Source: Gordonia alkaliphila
GTDB lineage: Bacteria; Actinomycetota; Actinomycetes; Mycobacteriales; Mycobacteriaceae
NCBI RefSeq assembly: GCF_023017165.1
Contig: NZ_JALKBW010000001.1
Coordinates: forward strand, 806,001 to 870,000
Length of the DNA: 64,000 nt
Direction: 5' to 3'
Every line of letters begins with the position of its first letter. The first letter of the stretch is position 1. Positions 27,001 to 34,618 of the stretch are shown piece after piece. Both the position numbers and the translations under genes were made by a program. The notes under the pieces are model-generated. The model was not told where the DNA came from, searched no databases, and saw only the letters and a list, made by a program, of their open reading frames with translations.

Positions 27001-27195
27001 TGAGACCGCATCCGGCACTGCTTCCCCGGTGTCGGCCGGCGAATCCGAGACCACTGACGATGTGTCGCCCGACAGTTCGGTGTCGTCGGCCAGCGCGGCA
27101 CCGACCGGTGCGGCGATCAACAGCGCCGCGGCAACGCCCGAGGTGGCGACGAACTGCTTGGTTCGACGCATGCGTCGAACAGAGGACTTGGACAT
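24013..27195 (-). CDS. Large secreted repeat protein with cadherin/Ig-like domains
   Basis: A 1060-residue protein. Residues 1 to 36 are a Sec signal peptide (basic MRRTKQ, hydrophobic GVAAALLIAAPVGAALA, cleavage before DD). About 37 to 130 is acidic, Pro- and Ser-rich and probably disordered. About 415 to 810 contains three to four tandem beta-sandwich repeats with the recurrent words DDNGDALDY, DADGDDLYW and DEDGDPVQV, which are calcium-type cadherin/VCBS signatures. The tail (about 950 to 1060) is Gly-rich and hydrophobic (NAVGTAVGTTVRVVGDGIAGFF) and may lie in the cell envelope. No LPXTG anchor. Base composition looks lower in GC than the neighbours. Adhesion or envelope role is inferred only; it interrupts conserved gene order. 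Confidence 0.8.
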   Translation of the reverse strand: MSKSSVRRMRRTKQFVATSGVAAALLIAAPVGAALADDTELSGDTSSVVSDSPADTGEAVPDAVSVDEPAPAPSSESEAPTAPAPADSDEPTTAEIDVPAVDLPALDRDEKSSDDSGIELPRDVDEAPASPRVDRTAPLRDGSVAILDELRDRAAPLTARLAPAALDDLEAPSARSGLVGWLADLGGPGVVEFLLLNQSALALALVNRSPRLNGVGLADLQGKMNAPTRQPAVATLSLTPTAGLADDADPDNWFFNPGDTDYDSYNPLVPTSGEAVGVDASQSGVSYGYSTSRGTMTIYNDGDEPIGVLYVVRSEAGNSVEEFTLIEAGSQAEFSGQQGTYLVQGRRQDANGVATADGEVAAVMGVVVFASTDGVLQAMSVKYDATGPLPLSPHSDPVYPYLVVNAGPVNPVTGVTFIRVDSQDVGGGAVSSPTVTQPAHGTVEWAEDVQEWRYTVDPAKASIGEVVDSVTFSVTDASGVTVSKTVDIVTPKHDPSVNHAPVVLGTTPLPRPTGQVWQDFQVNAVDDNGDALDYRVITDFSPGSALNHGTVEHLGGGVFRYTPTDPATLREGDVADWFVVEVDDGRGGTARHWVNPIYQWGELDNVAPVIDTESGGLSISTDGGYSYTFTGSDADGDDLYWYVSDLPEYGAVRTRTAEDGSFVVTYYPDRKKAHNGAYSDTFTVTVLDEFGGTDSRDVTISVDGYNTNPWLSVSPENDGFVADEDLVWVLQHGDEDGDPVQVTAASTDGGDVRIVDGKLSYTPKPQVNGGWLHSDGIIRGYYVDVVKIEVTDDHGGSSVQERRVAVVDTSWAPWVDPDKAVILVVDLDHRPEFQGFVDGGIFSGTVPLENGMNDDFVAYLSSTPLAAAFAEYDAMLLTARYCAANDCGTVEEPEEPGDPTEPGTPGGSWLPGSGFGNWLPPWRLPQTAPGEDVVNAQWERDWEQYTMMVGFFPVVGTVLNGISFGMNAGQLINAIGRGDNDDIADEVADLIGDTIGFIPVGGRVAGNVLEPYLSRPIGTAVGDLIQAGVGNAVGTAVGTTVRVVGDGIAGFFWGVGNGFR

Positions 27196-27365
27196 GCTTT
27201 CCCACTCTCAGAGCAAGCTCGCGGCACCGGCAAGCGGCCGATGCCAGACGAGAATCGAGCCCGAAAAGTAGCAGGACGGAGCGGGTCAGCGAGCGGATTC
27301 GGTGTGGTCTGAATGGGGTAATACGCCGGTTCCGGCCCAAGTCCCCGCGCTCGGACGACACCAGA
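27196..27365. other. Non-coding spacer upstream of the repeat protein
   Basis: About 170 bases with no convincing gene. It should hold the promoter of the repeat-protein gene. TATTAC is present on the minus strand near 27319, but no -35 box stands at a usable distance, and the ribosome site (GTGGGA) is weak. Confidence 0.3.
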
Positions 27366-27397
27366 AATGGGGGCTTACCGGCAGGTAGTCCCCCATT
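27366..27397 (-). terminator. Terminator of the thioesterase gene
   Basis: AATGGGGG (27366 to 27373) pairs with CCCCCATT (27390 to 27397), with a further TACC/GGTA inner stem around GGCA. The minus strand continues as TTCTGG, 31 bases after the thioesterase stop. Confidence 0.55.
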
Positions 27398-27427
27398 GCG
27401 AGGACACGCTGGACAGCGCCCGGAGAG

Positions 27428-28087
27428 CTACGCCTGGCCGGGGCGGAGCTGGATGAACAGCGCTTCCATGTCGGCGCAGAGGCGGTCACCGTCGTGCAGG
27501 GTGCCCTTGACGAAGACCTTGCGGCCCTCGAGGCGGTCCACCCAGGTCTTCAGGGTCAGCGGCGTCTCCAGCGGCGTCAGCGACCGGTAGTTCACCGTGA
27601 GGTAGCCGGTGCGCGCGATCCCGTGGATGTGCAGCGCCGCGGCCATGCCGCCGAGGTCGTCGAACACCACCGCGACGTGCCCGCCGTGCGCCACGCCGTT
27701 GCCGCCGAGGTGGAAGCGACGGAACTCGACCGTGGCCTCGACGCCGTCTTCACCGCCGTCGATCACCTCGTACGGCGGCAGCGTGATGTTGCCGCGCGAG
27801 GGCAGATCGACGCGGGTGCCGGACGGGCTGTGCCACTCGTCCACCAGCAGGGTGTCGAGCTTGGCGTTGAACGCCTTGAGGTCGTCGATGATCTCGTCGG
27901 TCAGGTCCGGGGTGGGGCTGGCGTAGCGCATCTTGTCCATGAAGGTGCGCACCTGCTCGATCAGCTCGCCGTACCGCGGGCCGCCGCGCTCGGTGGTCAC
28001 CTCGAACTCCGCCCGGAAGCCGCCCTCGAGCGGAGACTCCTGCGTCGCGGGAACGTTCCACTTCTGGTCGGTCGGTGCGCCCTTCAT
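27428..28087 (-). CDS. PaaI-type hot-dog thioesterase
   Basis: A 219-residue protein whose C-terminal 130 residues form a hot-dog thioesterase domain, with the motif GGNGVAHGGHVAVVFDDLGG carrying the HGG and Asp expected for PaaI-type catalysis. The N-terminal 90 residues are helical and not typical of PaaI. It could release an acid from an aryl- or acyl-CoA. It is divergent from menB over 64 bases, and MenI-type thioesterases act right after MenB by hydrolysing DHNA-CoA, so a role as the missing menaquinone thioesterase is plausible but not shown. The ATG at 28087 has TACCTT six bases upstream. Confidence 0.8.
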   Translation of the reverse strand: MKGAPTDQKWNVPATQESPLEGGFRAEFEVTTERGGPRYGELIEQVRTFMDKMRYASPTPDLTDEIIDDLKAFNAKLDTLLVDEWHSPSGTRVDLPSRGNITLPPYEVIDGGEDGVEATVEFRRFHLGGNGVAHGGHVAVVFDDLGGMAAALHIHGIARTGYLTVNYRSLTPLETPLTLKTWVDRLEGRKVFVKGTLHDGDRLCADMEALFIQLRPGQA

Positions 28088-28151
28088 CGTCCCAAGGTAT
28101 CCGCTGACGCGCCGAGCGCCCGCTCGGGGTGGTGGCGATAGGCTCGGGCGC

Positions 28152-29096
28152 ATGACTTCGCCATTCGATCCCACCCAGTGGAAGGCCGTCGACGGCTTCT
28201 CCGACCTGACCGACATCACCTACCACCGCCACGTCGGCGAGGGCCGGGCCAACGGCATCGTCCGTATCGCCTTCGACCGCCCGGAGGTCCGCAACGCCTT
28301 CCGCCCGCACACCGTCGACGAGCTCTACCGCGCACTCGATCACGCGCGCCGCTCCCCCGACGTCGGCACCGTGCTGCTGACCGGCAACGGCCCCAGCCCC
28401 AAGGACGGCGGCTGGGCCTTCTGCAGCGGCGGCGACCAGCGCATCCGCGGACGCAGCGGCTACCAGTACGCCACCTCGCACGACTCCGACGTCGCCGCGG
28501 CCACCGTCGACTCGGTGGACGCCAACCGCGTCAAGGCCGAGGGCGGCCGCCTGCACATCCTCGAGGTGCAGCGCCTGATCCGCACCATGCCTAAGGTGGT
28601 CATCGCCGTGGTCAACGGCTGGGCGGCCGGCGGCGGCCACTCGCTGCACTCGGTGTGCGACCTGACCCTGGCCTCGCGCGAGCACGCCCGGTTCAAGCAG
28701 ACCGACGCCGACGTGGGCTCGTTCGACGGCGGCTACGGCAGCGCCTACCTCGCCAAGCAGGTGGGTCAGAAGTTCGCCCGCGAGATCTTCTTCCTCGGCG
28801 AGGCCTACGACGCCGAGACCATGCACCGGATGGGTGCGGTGAACCGCGTCGTCGACCACGCCGACCTGGAGCAGACCGCCATCGAGTGGGGCCGCACCAT
28901 CAACGGCAAGTCGCCCACCGCGCAGCGCATGCTCAAGTTCGCCTTCAACCTGACCGACGACGGCCTGATGGGCCAGCAGGTCTTCGCCGGCGAGGCCACC
29001 CGCCTGGCGTACATGACCGACGAGGCCGTCGAGGGCCGCGACTCCTTCCTCGAGAAGCGCGACCCCGACTGGTCCGACCACCCGTACTACTACTGA
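28152..29096 (+). CDS. menB: 1,4-Dihydroxy-2-naphthoyl-CoA synthase MenB
   Basis: A 314-residue crotonase-fold enzyme that cyclises o-succinylbenzoyl-CoA to the naphthoquinone ring. AFCSGGDQRIRG and VVNGWAAGGGHSLHSVCDL form the oxyanion hole and active site, and TDADVGSFDGGYGSAYLA is specific to MenB with its catalytic Asp. The C-terminal end (DWSDHPYYY) is conserved in mycobacterial MenB. The ATG at 28152 has TAGGCT seven bases before it; an upstream in-frame start at 27933 would run through the divergent gene and is rejected. Confidence 0.97.
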   Translation: MTSPFDPTQWKAVDGFSDLTDITYHRHVGEGRANGIVRIAFDRPEVRNAFRPHTVDELYRALDHARRSPDVGTVLLTGNGPSPKDGGWAFCSGGDQRIRGRSGYQYATSHDSDVAAATVDSVDANRVKAEGGRLHILEVQRLIRTMPKVVIAVVNGWAAGGGHSLHSVCDLTLASREHARFKQTDADVGSFDGGYGSAYLAKQVGQKFAREIFFLGEAYDAETMHRMGAVNRVVDHADLEQTAIEWGRTINGKSPTAQRMLKFAFNLTDDGLMGQQVFAGEATRLAYMTDEAVEGRDSFLEKRDPDWSDHPYYY

Positions 29097-29164
29097 CGAA
29101 GCGAAGGGACCCCCACACGGTGCGACTGCGCGACAACCGATCATCGAAGTGAGCCGCAAGCTCG

Positions 29165-29190
29165 CCTGCACGCCGGAGCAGGCGTGCAGG
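29165..29190 (+). terminator. Small hairpin after menB
   Basis: CCTGCACGCC (29165 to 29174) and GGCGTGCAGG (29181 to 29190) form a perfect 10-base stem with a 6-base loop, about 70 bases after the menB stop. Confidence 0.4.
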
Positions 29191-29242
29191 GAAGCCGCCC
29201 TGGCCGCCGCCCTGGCCTGACCGCCGCCTTCCCTCGGAAACA

Positions 29243-29283
29243 ACGACGACGCCGCTCCCCCGACGGAGGAGCGGCGTCGTCGT
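29243..29283. terminator. 16-base hairpin between menB and the LLM gene
   Basis: Arms 29243 to 29258 and 29268 to 29283 are exact complements around a 9-base loop, midway between two convergent stops (29096 and 29306). It is a likely two-way terminator. Confidence 0.7.
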
Positions 29284-29305
29284 CAGGTCGGGTCAGGTGT
29301 GCCGG

Positions 29306-30373
29306 TCAGGCCATCATCTCCGCGAGCGCGGCCATGGTCTCGACCCGCTCGGCGTGGGTGTGGGCCACCGGCGAGCCCAGCATCACGCCCACCCCGGCGC
29401 TGCGGAAGGCCTCCACGCGCTCAGCGACGTGACTCTTGGGGCCGATCAGGCTCATCGCGCGCACCAACTCGTCGGGCACGGCCGCGGCGGCCTCCTGCTT
29501 GCGGCCGTCGAGGTACAGGTCCTGAATCAGCTTGGCCTCGTCGACGTAGCCGTACCGCTGCACCAGCGAGTTGTAGAAGTTCTTGCCGCGCGCACCCATG
29601 CCGCCGATGTACAGCGCCATGTGGTGCCGCACGCCCATCAGCGCCTGCTCGGCCAGCTCGACGTCGTCGGTGACGAGGGCGGCGCTCTGCACCACCAGCT
29701 TCAGGGGCGCCAGGGACGGATCACGCTTGGCGTTGCCTGCCGCCAGCGCCGGACCGAACGCGGCGTCGACGAAGTCGGGATGCACCAGGAACGGCTGCAG
29801 TTCGTCGTAGAGCTCGGCGGCCAGTTCGACGTTCTTCGGGCCGATCGCGGCCAGCAGCATCGGGATGCGCTCCCGCACCGGGTGATTGATGATCTTGAGC
29901 GCCTTGCCCAGCCCGCTGCCGCCGTGCTCGGGCGTGAGCGGCAGGTGGTAGTGCTTGCCGTCGTACTCGAGGCGGTCGCGACGCCACACCATGCGGCAGA
30001 TCTCCGCGGTCTCGCGGGCGCGGCCGAGCGGGTAGTCGTACTTGACGCCGTGGAAGCCCTCGATCACCTGGGGGCCGGACGCGCCGATGCCGAGGATGAA
30101 GCGGCCACCGCTGACATAATCCAGGCCGGCCGCGGTCATCGCCAGGTTGGTGGGCGTGCGCGAATACATCGGCAGGATGCCGGTCTGCAGCTCCATGGTG
30201 GTGGTGCGCGCGGCGATGTAGCCGAGCTGCGACACGGCGTCGAAGCTGTACGCCTCGGGCACCATCACGCGCTGCACTCCGACGCCCTCGAAGTCGGCGA
30301 GGTTCTCGATCGTCTCGCGGAAGTCTCCCGCGTAATTGATGGGCATCCCGAGTGTCATCGTCATGGCTGGCAT
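29306..30373 (-). CDS. LLM-class F420-dependent oxidoreductase
   Basis: A 355-residue luciferase-like TIM barrel. The start MPAMTMTLGMPINYAGDF and the motif GGRFILGIGASGPQVIEGFHG are those of F420-dependent members such as Rv3520c. The reaction and substrate are unknown. Two in-frame ATG codons (30373 and 30364) are possible; neither has a clear ribosome site, so the true N-terminus could be three residues shorter. The frame stays open further to 30472, but those residues are Arg- and Gly-rich and unlike the family. It is a single gene convergent to menB. Confidence 0.85.
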   Translation of the reverse strand: MPAMTMTLGMPINYAGDFRETIENLADFEGVGVQRVMVPEAYSFDAVSQLGYIAARTTTMELQTGILPMYSRTPTNLAMTAAGLDYVSGGRFILGIGASGPQVIEGFHGVKYDYPLGRARETAEICRMVWRRDRLEYDGKHYHLPLTPEHGGSGLGKALKIINHPVRERIPMLLAAIGPKNVELAAELYDELQPFLVHPDFVDAAFGPALAAGNAKRDPSLAPLKLVVQSAALVTDDVELAEQALMGVRHHMALYIGGMGARGKNFYNSLVQRYGYVDEAKLIQDLYLDGRKQEAAAAVPDELVRAMSLIGPKSHVAERVEAFRSAGVGVMLGSPVAHTHAERVETMAALAEMMA

Positions 30374-30433
30374 TGTGCCACCGCGCCGTCGACCCCGTTT
30401 CGCGCGCTCCCCGCGACCTGGGATACACCGCGT

Positions 30434-30455
30434 GTTCACCGTCAGTTCAGGCGGC
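30434..30455 (+). promoter_or_regulatory. Candidate PHO box upstream of pitA
   Basis: GTTCACCGTCA (30434 to 30444) and GTTCAGGCGGG (30445 to 30455) are adjacent 11-base units that match the PhoP binding pattern of Streptomyces (direct repeats of GTTCA-type units). Only two units are visible, which is the minimum. It lies 160 bases before a phosphate transporter gene, and also upstream of the divergent LLM gene. Confidence 0.4.
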
Positions 30456-30569
30456 GGGGAGACAATCCCCACGAACTCGGCGAAGGCTCGGCCACGGCAG
30501 GGTTAACACTCGGTAAATTAGTGCGAATTGAAAGCAAACGCGCTGGTCAAGACCATAGTCCCGAGTTTC

Positions 30570-30583
30570 TCGGTAATTACCGA
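30570..30583. promoter_or_regulatory. 14-base perfect palindrome before pitA
   Basis: TCGGTAATTACCGA is a perfect palindrome 31 bases before the pitA ATG, and a related CTCGGTAAATTA lies at 30510. It is AT-rich compared with its surroundings, so it is a good candidate operator. Confidence 0.5.
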
Positions 30584-30614
30584 AATCGTCGGCGCAGGCC
30601 CCATAGTGGTCTCC

Positions 30615-31853
30615 ATGAGCTCAGAGATGCTGATTCTTGTGCTGTTGATCGTGACAGCACTCGGATTCGACTTCACCAACGGCTTTCACGACACCGGCAA
30701 CGCCATGGCGACGTCGATCGCGACCGGCGCCCTGAAGCCCAAGACGGCGGTGTCGATCTCGGCGATCCTGAACCTGATCGGCGCCTTCCTGTCGGTGCAG
30801 GTGGCGGCGACCATCACCAAGGACGTGCTGAAGATTCAGCAGCCCGACGGCCAGTTCGTCTCCGGGCTCGACGTGAACGCCGCCCTCATCATCATCTTCG
30901 CCGGCCTCATCGGCGCCATCCTGTGGAATCTCGCGACCTGGCTGTTCGGCCTGCCGTCGAGTTCCTCGCACGCACTCTTCGGCGGCCTCGTCGGCGCCGG
31001 CCTCGCCGCCCTCGGCACCGCGGGCGTCAACTGGTCCGGCGTCTTCGCCAAGATCATCCTGCCCGCGCTCTTCGCCCCGGTCATCGCCGCGCTGGTCGCC
31101 ACCGTCGGCACCGTGCTCATCTACGGCATCACCAAGGCCATCTCCGCCCGCCACCAGGAGCAGGGCTTCAAGATCGGCCAGATCACCACCGCCTCCCTGG
31201 TCTCGCTGGCGCACGGCACCGGCGACGCGCAGAAGACGATGGGCGTGATCGCCATGGCGCTGATCGCCACCAACCACCTCGACGCCGATTCCGTGCAGCA
31301 CGGCCTACCGTTCTGGGTGGTCTTCAGCTGCGCCGCCGCCATCGCCCTGGGCACCTACCTCGGCGGCTGGCGCATCATCCGCGCACTCGGCAAGGGCCTG
31401 ATCGACATCAGCCCGCCGCAGGGCATGGCCGCGCAGTCGTCGTCGGCCGCCATCATCCTCACCTCGTCGGTGGCCGGTATGGCCCTGTCGACCACGCACG
31501 TGGCGACCGGTTCGATCATCGGCGCCGGATTGGGCCGCAAGGGCTCCAACGTCCGCTGGTCGGTGGCCGGCCGCATGGTCCTGGCCTGGGTCACCACCCT
31601 GCCCGCCGCCGGACTCGTCGGCGCGCTCTGCTTCTGGCTGGCCCACGGTATCGGCGATGTCGCCGGCGCCATCACCATCTTCGCGATCCTCGTGGTGCTC
31701 TCGGCGTTCATGTACTGGCGCGCGCAGCACGAGAAGATCGACGCCAACAACGTCAACACCGAGTGGGACGACAAGATCGCCGAGACGCCCATCGACCTCG
31801 AACTGGGCGACGAGCCCGCCACCTCCCCGACCGCCCCGGCGGCGCAGGCCTGA
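30615..31853 (+). CDS. pitA: Inorganic phosphate transporter, PiT family
   Basis: A 412-residue low-affinity phosphate transporter. The two PiT repeats are clear: FDFTNGFHDTGNAMATSIAT at the N-terminus and SLAHGTGDAQKTMGVIAMAL in the second half. About ten membrane spans are visible. The cytoplasmic tail is hydrophilic (ELGDEPATSPTAPAAQA). The ATG at 30615 begins MSSEMLILVLL; an in-frame upstream ATG at 30528 would add 29 residues overlapping the likely regulatory palindrome, so it is not used. Position next to a small membrane gene and menE matches Rv0545c. Confidence 0.94.
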   Translation: MSSEMLILVLLIVTALGFDFTNGFHDTGNAMATSIATGALKPKTAVSISAILNLIGAFLSVQVAATITKDVLKIQQPDGQFVSGLDVNAALIIIFAGLIGAILWNLATWLFGLPSSSSHALFGGLVGAGLAALGTAGVNWSGVFAKIILPALFAPVIAALVATVGTVLIYGITKAISARHQEQGFKIGQITTASLVSLAHGTGDAQKTMGVIAMALIATNHLDADSVQHGLPFWVVFSCAAAIALGTYLGGWRIIRALGKGLIDISPPQGMAAQSSSAAIILTSSVAGMALSTTHVATGSIIGAGLGRKGSNVRWSVAGRMVLAWVTTLPAAGLVGALCFWLAHGIGDVAGAITIFAILVVLSAFMYWRAQHEKIDANNVNTEWDDKIAETPIDLELGDEPATSPTAPAAQA

Positions 31854-31881
31854 ACCGGCCGACGCGACAAGGAAACCTGAC

Positions 31882-32166
31882 ATGGACTTCGTGACCTCCA
31901 TCCTCCGCGTCCTCGCGGTGGGCCTGCTGCTCGGCGCCGGACTGCCCGCCCTCTTCGGCGTCGGCATGCGTCTGGTCGGCATGGGCAGCGCCGACCCCGC
32001 CCCCGACGGCACCCTGACCGGCGGCAACGCCGCCCTGCGTTACCTCGGCTACCTGATCTACGCCGTGGTCGGCGCGATCATTCTGGTGAGCATCCTGTGG
32101 ATCGCGCGCCAGACGCTCCTCTACTACTTCGACATCAAGATCTTCCCGGCCTTCGCGTACAAGTAG
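31882..32166 (+). CDS. Small membrane protein (Rv0544c-like)
   Basis: A 94-residue protein with two membrane spans (ILRVLAVGLLLGAGLPALFG and LGYLIYAVVGAIILVSILWI) and a basic, aromatic C-terminal tail (FDIKIFPAFAYK). AAGGAA precedes the ATG. It lies 28 bases after pitA and 4 bases before menE, so the three are probably one operon. Function is unknown; linkage to pitA suggests a link to phosphate transport, but this is weak. Confidence 0.82.
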   Translation: MDFVTSILRVLAVGLLLGAGLPALFGVGMRLVGMGSADPAPDGTLTGGNAALRYLGYLIYAVVGAIILVSILWIARQTLLYYFDIKIFPAFAYK

Positions 32167-32170
32167 CGGT

Positions 32171-33382
32171 ATGCGACTGCTGCAACCCCTGCCGCTGCCG
32201 GCCGGACCGGCCGTCCTCGACGCCCGCCCGGAACTGCTCGCGCTGCTCGACGGCGCGGCCGCGTTCCTGCCGCTGCCCGCCGACGCACCCGCCGCCGCCG
32301 ACGCGTTGGCGACCAGCCTGCGCGCCGGTAGGCCGATCGACGAACGCTGCGCCCTGGTGGTGTCGACGTCGGGCACCACCGGCACCCCCAAGGGCGCGCT
32401 GCACACCGCCGCCACCCTGCGGGCCTCGGCGGAGGCCACCGCGCAGGCGCTCGGCGGAGCGGGCGGCTGGCTGCTGGCGCTGCCGCCGCACCACATCGCG
32501 GGCCTGCAGGTGCTGCTGCGGTCGCTGGCCGCGGGCTACGAGCCCGTGGTGCTCGACGTCTCCGACGGATTCGATCCGTCGACGCTCCCGGCGGCCGTCG
32601 CCGCGATGACCGGTCCGCGCCGCTACACGTCCCTGGTGCCGCTGCAGCTGCGCAAGGCCCTCGCCGACCCCGCCGCCACCCGCGCGCTCGCCGAGCTGGA
32701 CGCGATTCTGGTCGGCGGCGCCGGCACCCCGCCCGCGCTGGCCGCCGCCGCCCGCGACGCAGGCTTGGCGATCACCACCACCTACGGGATGAGCGAGACC
32801 GCGGGCGGCTGCGTGTACGACGGGATTCCGCTGCCCGGTGTGCAGGTGCGCCTGCGCGACGTCGATCCGCACACCGCGATCGGCCGCGTCGAGCTGGGCG
32901 GCCCGACGGTGGCCCTCGGCTACCGCGACCTACCCGACCACCCGGCCTTCGCCGCACCCGGCTGGTTCCGCACCGACGACCTGGGGACGCTCACCGACGG
33001 TGTGCTCGCCCTCGTCGGCCGCGCCGACGAGGCCGTCTCCACCGGCGCGCTCACCGTGGTCCCCCAGGTGGTCGAAGCGGTGATCGAAACACTCGACGGC
33101 GTCGCCGCGTGCGCGGTCTTCGGGGTGCCCGACGAACGCCTGGGTCAGGCGGTGGCCGTCGCCGTAGTGCCCGACGGCGACGGGCCGGACGTCGACGCAC
33201 TGACCGCGGCGGTGGCCGAACGCCTCGACCGATACGCGGCGCCCCGACACGTGCTGCTGGTCGACGAACTCCCCGTGCGCGGTCCCGGAAAGCTGGATCG
33301 TCGCGACCTGCAGCGCCGATATCGTGACGTGACCGCCACGGGCTTGCGCCACACCGGCCGCGTAATCGATCTCCGACGGTAA
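32171..33382 (+). CDS. menE: o-Succinylbenzoate-CoA ligase MenE
   Basis: A 403-residue adenylate-forming ligase that activates o-succinylbenzoate for MenB. The phosphate loop VVSTSGTTGTPKGA is near 62 to 75, TTTYGMSETAGG follows, and WFRTDDLG and PGKLDRRDLQRRY give the hinge and the catalytic Lys. The protein is short for the superfamily because the N-terminal part is reduced, as in mycobacterial MenE. The name rests on length and on the neighbouring menB, D and A genes. The frame starts only 4 bases after the small membrane gene. Confidence 0.92.
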   Translation: MRLLQPLPLPAGPAVLDARPELLALLDGAAAFLPLPADAPAAADALATSLRAGRPIDERCALVVSTSGTTGTPKGALHTAATLRASAEATAQALGGAGGWLLALPPHHIAGLQVLLRSLAAGYEPVVLDVSDGFDPSTLPAAVAAMTGPRRYTSLVPLQLRKALADPAATRALAELDAILVGGAGTPPALAAAARDAGLAITTTYGMSETAGGCVYDGIPLPGVQVRLRDVDPHTAIGRVELGGPTVALGYRDLPDHPAFAAPGWFRTDDLGTLTDGVLALVGRADEAVSTGALTVVPQVVEAVIETLDGVAACAVFGVPDERLGQAVAVAVVPDGDGPDVDALTAAVAERLDRYAAPRHVLLVDELPVRGPGKLDRRDLQRRYRDVTATGLRHTGRVIDLRR

Positions 33383-33413
33383 GTAAGCCGACCCTGACTG
33401 TTAGGTTGGTGCC

Positions 33414-34601
33414 ATGGCAGCAGACACCCCCCGAATCCTGGCGACCAGCGCTCGCATGCCTTTCGCGGTCGACGAGATCCACAAGCTCGGCGAGGAGATC
33501 GGCCACTCGGTCATCGCCACCGACACCTTCAAGCAGTCCCCCGGCATGCACTCCAAGGGCGCCGATGAGGCCATCGTGACCCGGCCGCCGACCCAGGATC
33601 CGGACGGCTTCGTCGAGGACGTCATCGCGATCATCGACGAGCACAAGGTGGACTGGGTCCTCCCGATGTTCGAAGAGGTCTTCTACCTCGCCGCCAATCG
33701 CACGAAGGTCCAGGGCGACCGCGACGTGACCCTGTTCTACCCCGAGCTCGACGCCCTGCTCGAGGTGAACGACAAGTCCACGTTCGCCGAGCTGTGCAAG
33801 CGCCTGGAGCTGCCGCTGGCCGAGACCATCGTCTGCACCACGCCGGAGGAGTTCGTCGCCGCGACGCAGCGCTGGGAGCACTGGTTCGGCCGCGCCACCT
33901 TCGGCCGCGGCGGCCTGGACGTGATCACCAACACCGGTCCGCTGGCCGGTGAGACCGCCGTCGAGGACATCAAGCCCACCGAGCAGGATCCGTGGCTGGT
34001 GCAGGAGTTCCTGGTCGGCACCGACCGCTGTAGCTGGAGCATCGTCCACGAAGGCGAAGTGGTGCTGCACGCGACCTACGAGCATCCGCTGGCGATCGAC
34101 GACCGCGGCGGCATCGTCTTCGCGTCCGTCGATTCCCCGGAGTCGTTGGCGGCCACCCAGAAGATCGCCAAGGAGCTCAACTGGACCGGGCAGATCAGCA
34201 TGGACTACCTGGTGACCGAGGACGGCACCCACTACATGGTCGAATGCAACCCGCGCCCCACCGCCGGCTGCACCATCGCGACCGCCGAAGAGCTCGACAC
34301 CGCACTGTTCCGTCCGGACGGACTCGTCGTGGTCCCGGCCGGGCGCAAGAAGATGATCAAGGCCGCCGTCCTCCGGGACGCACTGCTGCACCCGTCCCGC
34401 GCGAAGAGCGACTTCGCCGCCGCCAAGGGCGCCAAGGGCGTGTACGACCAGCGCAAGGACCACATGCCGCTGATCTATTCGGCGCTGAGCCTGCGCCACG
34501 TGCTCGCCTACCGCAAGGCGCTGGGTATCGAGCGCAACAAGGAGCAGTTGGTGGCCGCGCAGTTCTTCGACATCCTGTACGACGGTTCGCCCCTGAGCTA
34601 A
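33414..34601 (+). CDS. ATP-grasp family ligase of unknown substrate
   Basis: A 395-residue ATP-grasp protein. The N-terminal Rossmann-like part begins PRILATSARMPFAVDEIH and the lid and metal-binding part includes WTGQISMDYLVTEDGTHY and VECNPRPTAG, with the Glu and Asn that hold magnesium. ATP-grasp enzymes usually join a carboxylate to an amine or thiol through an acyl-phosphate. I cannot name the substrate. TAGGTT lies six bases before the ATG, so it is probably transcribed separately from menE, 31 bases upstream. A UUCG-loop terminator follows, so the gene may form its own unit. Carbamoyl-phosphate-synthase-like fold is the closest general description. Confidence 0.82.
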   Translation: MAADTPRILATSARMPFAVDEIHKLGEEIGHSVIATDTFKQSPGMHSKGADEAIVTRPPTQDPDGFVEDVIAIIDEHKVDWVLPMFEEVFYLAANRTKVQGDRDVTLFYPELDALLEVNDKSTFAELCKRLELPLAETIVCTTPEEFVAATQRWEHWFGRATFGRGGLDVITNTGPLAGETAVEDIKPTEQDPWLVQEFLVGTDRCSWSIVHEGEVVLHATYEHPLAIDDRGGIVFASVDSPESLAATQKIAKELNWTGQISMDYLVTEDGTHYMVECNPRPTAGCTIATAEELDTALFRPDGLVVVPAGRKKMIKAAVLRDALLHPSRAKSDFAAAKGAKGVYDQRKDHMPLIYSALSLRHVLAYRKALGIERNKEQLVAAQFFDILYDGSPLS

Positions 34602-34618
34602 GCCTTCGGTACTGAAGA

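Noticed and set aside
29149..29220. A 23-residue frame between menB and the LLM gene
   Set aside because: It encloses one of the two hairpins, has no ribosome site or -10 element, and is too short to judge.
30528..30614. An upstream ATG for pitA
   Set aside because: It would add residues with no similarity to PiT proteins and would include the regulatory palindrome in coding sequence.
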